Shown one piece after another: positions 56,813 through 64,000 of a stretch of 64,000 nt of DNA; the stretch's first letter is position 1; the number at the start of each line of letters is the position of its first letter. Source of the DNA: Myxocyprinus asiaticus (taxonomy: Eukaryota > Chordata > Actinopteri > Cypriniformes > Catostomidae); assembly GCF_019703515.2 (NCBI RefSeq), contig NC_059374.1:16685095-16749094 (forward strand), read 5' to 3'. The position numbers were made by a program, and so were the translations under genes. The notes under the pieces are model-generated. The model worked only from the letters and a program-made list of their open reading frames with translations, was not told the origin of the DNA and ran no database searches.

Positions 56813-58039
56813 CACTGGCGGCCAAAAGTTTGGAATAATGTACAGATTTTGATCTTATGGAAAGAAATTGTTACTTTTATTCACCAAAGTGGCATTCAAC
56901 TGATCACAATGTATAGTCAGGACCTTAATAACGTGAAAAATGACTATTACAATTTGGAGAAAAAAAATTCAGAACTTCTTAAACTACTTCAAAGAGTTCT
57001 CATCAAAAAATCCTCCACGTGCAGCAATTGACAGCTTTTGCATTCTAGCTGTCAGTTTGTCCAGATACTCAGGTGACATTTCACCCCACGCTTCCTGTAG
57101 CACTTGCCATTGATGTGGCTGTCTTGTCGGGCACTTCTCACGCACCTTACAGTCTAGCTAATCCCACAAAAGCTCAATGGGGTTAAGATCCATAACACTC
57201 TTTTCCAATTATCTGTTGTCCAATGTCTGTGTTTCTTTGCCCACGCTAACCTTTACTTTTTGTTTTTCTGTTTCAAAAGTGGCTTTTTCTTTGCAATTCT
57301 TCCCATAAAGCCTGCGCCCCTGAGTCTTCTCTTTACTGTTGTACATGAAGCTGGTGTTGAGCGGGTAGAATTCAATGAAGCTGTCAGCTGAGGACATGTG
57401 AGGCGTCTATGTCTCAACAGACTTTGATGTACTTATCCTCTTGTTTAGTTGTACATCTGGGCCTTCCACTTCTCTTTCTGTCCTTGTTAGAGCCAGCTGT
57501 GCTTTGTCTTTGAAGACTGTAGTGAACACCTTTGTATGAAATCTTCAGTTTCTTGGCCATTTCAAGCATCGTATAGCATTCATTCCTCAAAACAATGATT
57601 GACTGTCGAGTTTCTAGAGGAAGCTGTTTCTTTTTTTGTCATTTTGGACCTAATATTGACCTTAAGACATGCCAGTCTGTTGCATACTGTGGCAACTCAA
57701 AAACAAACACAAAGACAATGTTAAGCTTCATTTAATGAACCAAATAGCTTTCAACTGTGTTTTATATAATGGCAAGTGATTTTCTAGTACCAAATTAGCA
57801 ATTTAGCATGATTACTCAAGGATAAGGTGTTCGAGTGATGGCTGCTGGAAATGGGGCCTGTCTAAATTTGATTAAAAAAAAAATAATAATTTCAAATAGT
57901 GATGGTGCTGTTTTTTTACATCAGTAATGTCCTAACTATACTTTGTGATCAGTTGAATGCCACTTTGGTGAATTAAAGTACCAATTTCCTTCCGAAACAG
58001 CAAAATCTGTACATTATTCCAAACTTTTGCCTGCCAGTG
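56813..58039 (-). mobile_element. Tc1-like transposon, internal deletion derivative
   Basis: Complete ends: CACTGGCGGCCAAAAGTTTG at the left and its inverted form at the right (CAAACTTTTGCCTGCCAGTG), with roughly 100-bp terminal inverted repeats that include TTGTGATCAGTTGAATGCCA. TA flanks both ends (56811-56812 and 58040-58041), the Tc1 target duplication. Length is about 1.23 kb against about 1.6 kb for complete relatives, because the middle of the transposase is gone. Confidence 0.9.
56984..57642 (-). pseudogene. Tc1 transposase pseudogene, catalytic core deleted
   Basis: On the minus strand the ATG at 57642 begins MTKKETAS. The helix-turn-helix region reads LEMAKKLKISYKGVHYSL and the linker KRSGRPRCTTKQEDKYIK, as in Tc1 DNA-binding domains. 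Several stops and shifts follow. Near 57190 the N-terminal half jumps directly to MDLNPIELLWD, close to the third catalytic residue region; the segment holding the first two catalytic Asp residues is absent. It ends near 56984 after LTARMQKLSIAARGGFFDE. It cannot catalyse transposition, but intact ends would let a related transposase move it. Confidence 0.85.
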
Positions 58040-58277
58040 TATATACTATTGTATTGACATGCTGCCTTAAGGTAATTCAAAGAATACAATGCAATACAAT
58101 GTTACAACCATGTTAGTTTGATACATGATTACCATATTCATCCCATTACATGGTGCTTCAAAGTACTTCAAAAAATACCATGGTACTACTATGATACTTT
58201 GCTATTTTATTACCATATTCATATATCATTGTATTTACATGGTGCTCCCAGGTAATGGTAAATGTCCAAAAAACATG

Positions 58278-58508
58278 TGTAACAGCGTTCAATAGAAAGG
58301 AGGAGGTGGGAACTGGATGAAGCATCAAAGTGATGTTTTATTAACTTAAACAAAAACACACAAATATAAACACTGCAACTGCCTGTAGCTCTCTCTCTCT
58401 CTCGAACTGTCACATCTCGTTGCACCTATCCCTCTCCTCGGCTGATTAGCCCAGTTGGGTGCCGGGCATGCGTAGTCGTGGCCCGGCCCCGCCCTCCTCC
58501 TTGTCACA
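58278..58508 (-). mobile_element. Solo LTR with 5-bp TSD
   Basis: Minus strand TGTGACAAGGAGGAGGGCGG...ACGCTGTTACA, 231 bp, TG...CA ends. ACATG flanks both sides exactly (58273-58277 and 58509-58513). It contains AATAAAACATC as poly(A) signal. Same family as 31735-31956. A solo LTR with a target duplication arises by recombination between the two LTRs of a full element. Confidence 0.85.
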
Positions 58509-58560
58509 ACATGATAATGCCATGGTACTTTTTTGTGTTTCTGTGTAGGCTACTAAGTGT

Positions 58561-59379
58561 TTTGATACTCTTTTGGTTGTAAAATGTATTTACCTGCAGT
58601 AGTCGTTCATAAACTGCACACGTGTTGAACTTAATAAAGACCTTCTTCATCACTGGCAAAAAAAGTGCACATTTGTAGGTTTCATTTTCATTTAGTGTAG
58701 ATAAATATCCATTGCAACCAATGTTATCTTAGTTTTTCATGTTTGAAAGTATTCCATTAGCATGTTGGTGAGTGAGAATCTGCTCCAATTGATTCAGCAG
58801 CACAGGCGTGAGCTTTCCGAGTCATTCAATTCAGACCACTTTGCAATTATGTGTGACTGTAATGAACTGACTCAAATGAGTGATTAATTTATGAATCAGA
58901 CATCTTTAGTTCTGATTTAAAACTGTCGACAGTAAACACCGGGTACACGGAATGATGTAGCAGTGTAGCTTTTGTCAAAGCGATGCCACTAAATCGATAA
59001 AATAGCTTCACGACTGAATAGCTACTTGATTTAAAAACTAAAGAAGCTGCCACCTCGCTACTGAGAAATGCAGTTAAGCTAATTTAAGTTAAGCTATTTG
59101 TAGCGAATCTACTGCCCATCACTGGATCCAAGTATCTTATTAAATTACTTTGTGTGTAATATGTGTAATAAAATGTCCATATTCATCTCAGTGGGTCACA
59201 AATGGATTTTCTATAGCAGTGTGGTCCCTGAAGTCATGTTTCAGGGTGGCATGATGGAAGCAACCTGAAGAAGACTTTTGTCTGTTTATAGCTTCACAAT
59301 AATCTTTGAAAGGAAAGATAAAAAAATAAACAGATAAAAGGAAATTTAGATAAAAAGACAGAGTTTACTGTTAGCTTCA
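58561..59379. other. Unassigned DNA
   Basis: A hAT-type repeat scrap near 58790-58920 (GAACTGACTCAAATGAGTG). No gene. Confidence 0.4.
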
Positions 59380-59960
59380 AGAACACATGGGTTTTTACCT
59401 TGAACTTGGTAAACTCTTGAGTTAGTTGCCAAGTATGTCAGTGCAGTATCCACAACAGCTCTGGTTTTGAAGAGTTGCTTCTTTGACCATACATTTTATA
59501 AAGTCAGATTGAGGCAAAATGTCAAATGCTGAACTTCAAACGTTGTGCGGGCAGTGGCAGCAGGTGGTGTTATTGTTTATTAGAGAGCTAATCCAAATTA
59601 TTTCGACCAAGAGCTGTATTTTCTTTCTGCTGATTTCACAAGAGGTAATTGAGTGCCTTTGAAGTCAGCATCATGACCATTCTAATATAGCCTACCTCTG
59701 CTTAGTCTGGGAAGAAATTAGTTTTCAAGAAATTAATTCCATGCAGCTATCATGTTGAGATCCTTTGCAATAACCAAATAATTGATGTTATTTGTACCAC
59801 CCTGCATATGTCTCCTAGCCATCTGACTAGTGTATCATTTAGATATGTGTCTAGCACAAAAGCACATGTTGAAACAGCTTAGATGTTGTTTCAGAGATTG
59901 CCTTTGGATTGTAAAGAAAGAGAAGAAAGTTCTGTGAAGAAAAGGAGATCTAACACATAG
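59380..59960. other. Second candidate conserved non-coding element
   Basis: Low-repeat sequence with balanced composition, homeodomain-type cores (GAAATTAATTCC, AATAATTGATG) and no frames or transposon ends. Similar in texture to 41100-41520. Tentative. Confidence 0.2.
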
Positions 59961-61968
59961 ACTACAACTCTGCTTTTCTCACTCCCTCAAGAGGACCAGT
60001 TGCACCTATTCTTCAAAGTCAGAAACACGGGTTATAGTTAATGAGAAAAGGAGCCTTTTGATGCTGCCTTCCAAAGAAACTCAGCATTTATTGTTTTCAT
60101 TGTTTCACTGGTTGATGTAACCAATTCTAACTTTTAATGTTAAGGCAACGTAGACTTTGGGTACCTTCTGTAATATGATGTTACCTCTGATCTTCAAATA
60201 CTGTGCATAAATATATAGAACACAGTAGGGTTGCCACAATACCAAAATGTAAATGGTTCATACCAATACCAGAAATTCCATAATTCTTGTAACAGTTTTG
60301 ATTGAAAAAATGCATTAATAAAAATAAAAAAAAATTTAAATTTAAATATTAATATAAATATTAACAAGCTTAATTAAAACGGCAAGCAGTCTTCAAGTAT
60401 TTCTCACTTAATTAACTGCTTAAACTCTGCGAACCCTGGATACCAAAGTAGCTGGTACCATTTGAAAGCTTAGAATCTGAATCTAAGATAGTTTCTGCAT
60501 TCATGTTTCCTCTTTGAAACAACAATAGCAAAGGTTTAATGTTAGGTTAAATGCTTTTATGAACGTAAAACTTCCCCAAGAAAAACTATTCACTAAATTG
60601 AATAGGAGTAATTCCATATCTCTGGAAAATTAAATAAAACAAAGTTTTGAACCAGTTCTACACATCAGACTTAAAAGTAATAATATATACACATGATAAG
60701 CAAGTGATGCCGTTGACAATCAGTGAAAAACGATTATTAAAATACATTTTTAATCCGCAATTGACATCATATCATCCCATATTTTTTCCTTCAGCTCAGA
60801 AAGTCCAGTCCGCTGTGATTGGTCGAGAGGATCAGTAGTGGTGACTGTTGGATAATATTCCGCTGTGGAGCGTGCACTGATGCGCATTGAGGGTGCAAAG
60901 GGGGCGCTCGCGAGCACCCATCGGAGCACTAAAATGTCAAATTGGACACCCTACGGCAGGGTTCCCCAGTTAGTATTTACCAAGGGCCAAATTCTATCAA
61001 CAATACAAAGTCAAGGGCCACGGCCGTCAATGTAATGACAATTTTTTATTTATTTATTTATTTATTTATTTATTTTTGTGCTGCTGCTATTATTATTCTA
61101 ATTATTATTATTACTATTGTTGTTTTTATTATTAAAAGAGTCACGCATAAATTGTATTTATTTATTTTTTATTAGTTCTTTTTCTCAGTATTAGTAGCCT
61201 GTTTTATTTATTCAAACAATTATGAACATTTTGTTTGTATACAGATACACAAAACTACACAACTTTGCCTGGTGGAAAAAAAAAAAAAAAAAAAAAAAAA
61301 CTTTAATGATCATAATGATTCATATCCTCCATGTGAGTCAGCTGTTCCTGCTCATCTCCAAATGGGATCTCCTGCACTTTCCTAATTGCAGATTCAATTA
61401 TTAGACCTATTAGCATTAATATTGTTATTGTTCTTAAGGATAATATAACAATGTATTGCAATAATTTCAATAAAGAAAAGATTGTGAGCCAATGTTTTCT
61501 TATAAATATTTTTTAATATTAGGCTATGCATCATATTTTTTCTGTACAATATTATTTTTAATGTAAGCTAAGTTATCCTGTTGCAGCTCATTTTGTTGAA
61601 TTTAAGCATGATGTCTCCTCATTATGTTTTTGTGGCATCGAGAGTGTTAAGATGCCACCTAGAGGAGGCAACCTTGAATTGATTTTACAGAGACATGAGG
61701 TTTATCAAACGATGAGGCTTAATGATGAACTTGTGTTCAACGTGATGTTGTAGATATATTGTGATGATTTAAAGTTTTTTTAACGGATTTCTAAGTGTGT
61801 TTTAATGACTTTACATTTTTTTAAAAAAAAAAATGTTAGGATGTTTATACATTCTTGTTATAATTTAGTATTTTTTATTTTTTGTTTATCATGTGCATTT
61901 GAATTTAATATTTATCTTGTCTTTATTCAGTAGGAGGTGTCTTGTTGGTCCTCTACACTGGATCTGGC
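59961..61968. other. Unassigned DNA with simple repeats
   Basis: Holds an element-like start AGGGTTGCCACAATACC at 60228, a GGCAGGGTTCCCCAGTTAG block at 60955, a (TTTA)n run at about 61047-61075 and a 25-base A-run at 61276-61300. No gene. Confidence 0.4.
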
Positions 61969-62355
61969 AATGAGCGCGTTTACATGCACATTCGTACGCC
62001 GATTATGTTTAATAAGCCGACAACGCGTGCGGTCATGTAAATGCAATAAACCGCGTTCCTTTATCGGCATAAAGGTCATAAATTACTTATGATAACCCAG
62101 TCTACATGGGTAGATTTTTGCCCATTATGCCGATTTTGCATGCCATGTAAACACCTTACCCAGTGTTCTTACCGGCTCATCCAATGTTAGCAGTTGTTGT
62201 GCGCATGCCTCTTCGCGGTTTGACGTCAAAAGTAGAGAATAACACGATTATTTCAAATGTCATCTAAACACGGATTTATTGCCTTGTCATATTTTGTAAA
62301 TAAGCGGATTTTAGAGAGTAATCAGCGTATTGGTGTGCATGTAAACAGGCTCATT
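61969..62355. mobile_element. Foldback MITE, 387 bp
   Basis: Left end AATGAGCGCGTTTACATGCA and the inverted right end AATGAGCCTGTTTACATGCA continue into matching CGCCGATTAT / CGCTGATTAC. Internal repeats of CATGTAAA and GCCGAT are present in both orientations. Non-coding. Confidence 0.75.
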
Positions 62356-62449
62356 GGCTTACTTAATGAGTATTGTTTTTTGGTCTCATCATTGTCGACA
62401 GCTGTCATGATTGTTAATGATTTATTTTAATATATAATAATGATAATAA

Positions 62450-62452
<3 letters not shown>

Positions 62453-62522
<70 letters not shown>
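62453..62522. repeat. (TA)n microsatellite
   Basis: Uninterrupted TA over about 70 bp, followed by CTGCCTGATGAAGGCTGTGT, a motif seen in a common fish repeat. Confidence 0.95.
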
Positions 62523-62523
<1 letters not shown>

Positions 62524-63559
62524 CTTGTTGACATTGTATTTCGTGTTTTATGTCTGCCTGATGAAGGCTGTGTGACCAAAACGCTGCTAATAAATTTCTG
62601 AACGTGTTTTGCAAGCTATGGTAGTGTGCGGGATTATTTATTTTATTTTTATTTTTATTTTTTCTTCTTGATAATATATTTTTTCTTATGCACCTACCTA
62701 TAACTTTTCAGGTGTATGAGGGGTTTTGATTTAGCATTTATGTTACATAAAATAACAAGCCGACCTGAAAACCTCTGCATTTCAAATGAGCGCAAACTTG
62801 TCGTAATGATGTAGAAATATGAATATAATATGTTTTTTCTTTTCTTTTTCTTTTTTTATTACACTAGAATAGTCAAGTCATATATCAAATTAAAGCTCTT
62901 GTTCTCAGAAATGTGACTATATGATTCAAATAACTGTCCACTCCAATCACTGCTTCTGTAAGCCCTGAGAAGCCACAAACTCTACATCTGCTCTTACCTT
63001 AGGCTATTTATTTATTTATTTATTTATTTATTTTTCAAAATTAAACATTTATTTTTTCTCATCTGTGAGGTTTCTTGGGTAAATAATCCAATGTTATATC
63101 TAAGATGTCCAAAACAATATATGTCCAGCAGAAAAAGCAGAAAAATAAATGATCTGCAAAATATGTTTTTGACTATTAGTAATGTACAATTTGAATGATG
63201 AAATGTTATACATTATCACAAAACTGAGGATCTTAGCTTTCCAACAACACTTACATTAAGCTTCTGGTCTACTCAGAGACCAAAATATTCAACAAAACAT
63301 TAGCGAAAGTGTGTGGGATCACAAAATAGACTGAATGCCTATGGACAAGCTCATGTGGGAGTGCTCAGTTGTGTTATGCCACCTGCATTTCAGATCTGTG
63401 TATTGTTATGGAAGGTAATAGAGAGTATGTCTACTGTACTGTATTTGTTTTATTCCTTTCATTTATATATAGCTATAAAAATAAATAGATAATATAACGA
63501 GTATTGAAATTTTATTATATAAGATATAGATCATAAAAGGAGTATTGAGTTTGAAATTT
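62523..63559. other. Unassigned DNA
   Basis: Includes a (TTTA)n run at about 63006-63033. No gene. Confidence 0.4.
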
Positions 63560-63890
63560 CAGACATTGTGTGTGTGTGGGCGGGTTAGGGTGGTTTACGA
63601 GAAAAAAAATTTAGGTTACAAACTGGTAATTACAAGGGTATTATGCTATAAATGTGGTTTATGAGGACATTTCTAGTGTCCCCATAATTCAAATCGCTTA
63701 AAAAACATACTAAATAATGTTTTTTCGAAAATTAAAAAATGCATAAAGTGTTTTGTGAGGGTAAGGATTAGGGGTAGGGTTAGGGTTAGGGGATATAATC
63801 TATAGTTCGTACAGTATAAAAATCATTATGTCTATGGAGAGTCCTCATAAGGATAGCCACACCAACGTGTGTGTGTGGGTGTGTCGAATG
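63560..63890. repeat. Dispersed repeat with telomere-like hexamers, copy 2
   Basis: Matches 21895-22200 in order: (GT)n, GTGTCCCCATAA, AACATACTAAA, GTGAGGGTAAGG, GGGTAGGGTTAGGGTTAGGG near 63772 and ATGTCTATGGAGAGTCC. More diverged than copy 1. Confidence 0.65.
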
Positions 63891-64000
63891 CATCGTCACC
63901 TAATGTAAACAGAAGGCTGTGTGTGCAGGATGATCAAAATTATGTGTTGACTGTGAGTATACAAGTTTCTAAACTGTTATCGTGGTGCTTCTGTGATAGT

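Larger units (their letters stand above)
56640..58560. repeat. CATGGTAC-rich repeat, host of two insertions
   Basis: Units such as TTACATGGTGCTTCAA-GTAC and ACCATGGTACTACTATG recur near 56735, 58145 and 58233, and CCATGGTACTTT resumes after the solo LTR at 58523. The Tc1 element (56813-58039) and the solo LTR (58278-58508) interrupt it. Confidence 0.65.

Noticed and set aside
62414..62614. 66-codon minus-strand frame with Tyr-Ile repeats
   Set aside because: Encoded by the (TA)n microsatellite.

Overview
The window looks like gene-poor DNA of a ray-finned fish, most likely a cypriniform (carp, minnow or danio relative). It is AT-rich and full of short interspersed repeats. Its mobile elements are of teleost type: L2-like and L1-like LINEs, DIRS-type tyrosine-recombinase retroelements, Tc1-like and hAT transposons, a tRNA-derived SINE family with a repeated flank typical of cyprinids, and many foldback MITEs. 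I found no convincing host protein-coding exon, no rRNA gene and no functional tRNA gene. Every long reading frame I can name belongs to a mobile element, and all but one are broken.

Layout. 1-1903: 3' part of an L2-like LINE whose reverse transcriptase frame is open over the visible part. 1921-6045: tandem repeats and MITEs, including a 730-bp foldback element, a Tc1-type end fragment and a 62-bp-arm hairpin. 6775-7829: 33-bp minisatellite followed by a 548-bp LTR. 7830-13216: mostly unassigned AT-rich DNA. 13217-17580: a Tc1 remnant split by a SINE, then a hAT transposase pseudogene whose intron still reads in frame across a GT-AG junction and holds a second transposon with a 170/139-bp tandem array. 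18426-18621: inverted SINE pieces. 19474-21083: a deleted DIRS element. 23586-29204: a full-length but dead L1-type LINE on the minus strand with a 17-bp target-site duplication. 29413-29603 and 31735-32350: two unusual derivatives of one LTR family. 33068-34598: SINE and foldback element. 35254-39619: a larger DIRS element with terminal inverted repeats, an internal complementary region, gag, RNase H and tyrosine recombinase remains.

40000-45110: low-repeat DNA with one candidate conserved non-coding stretch, then minisatellites, foldbacks and a SINE. 45459-48527: a ZMYM1-like hAT pseudogene with a MITE in its first intron. 48746-51876: a second, decayed L2-like LINE. 51877-56438: mostly unassigned. 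56640-58560: a CATGGTAC-rich repeat that has received a Tc1 deletion derivative and a solo LTR, both with clean target-site duplications. 58560-64000: unassigned DNA, one foldback MITE, microsatellites and a repeat carrying telomere-like hexamers.

The elements do not form a pathway. They are layers of independent insertions, and several nestings allow relative dating. The observations I rate highest are a palindromic LTR insertion with its own 5-bp target duplication (29413-29603), a SINE/Tc1 junction present three times (13748 and 18426-18621), the DIRS internal complementary region (39229-39326), and the in-frame intron of the hAT pseudogene. I did not find a convincing undescribed multi-gene system.
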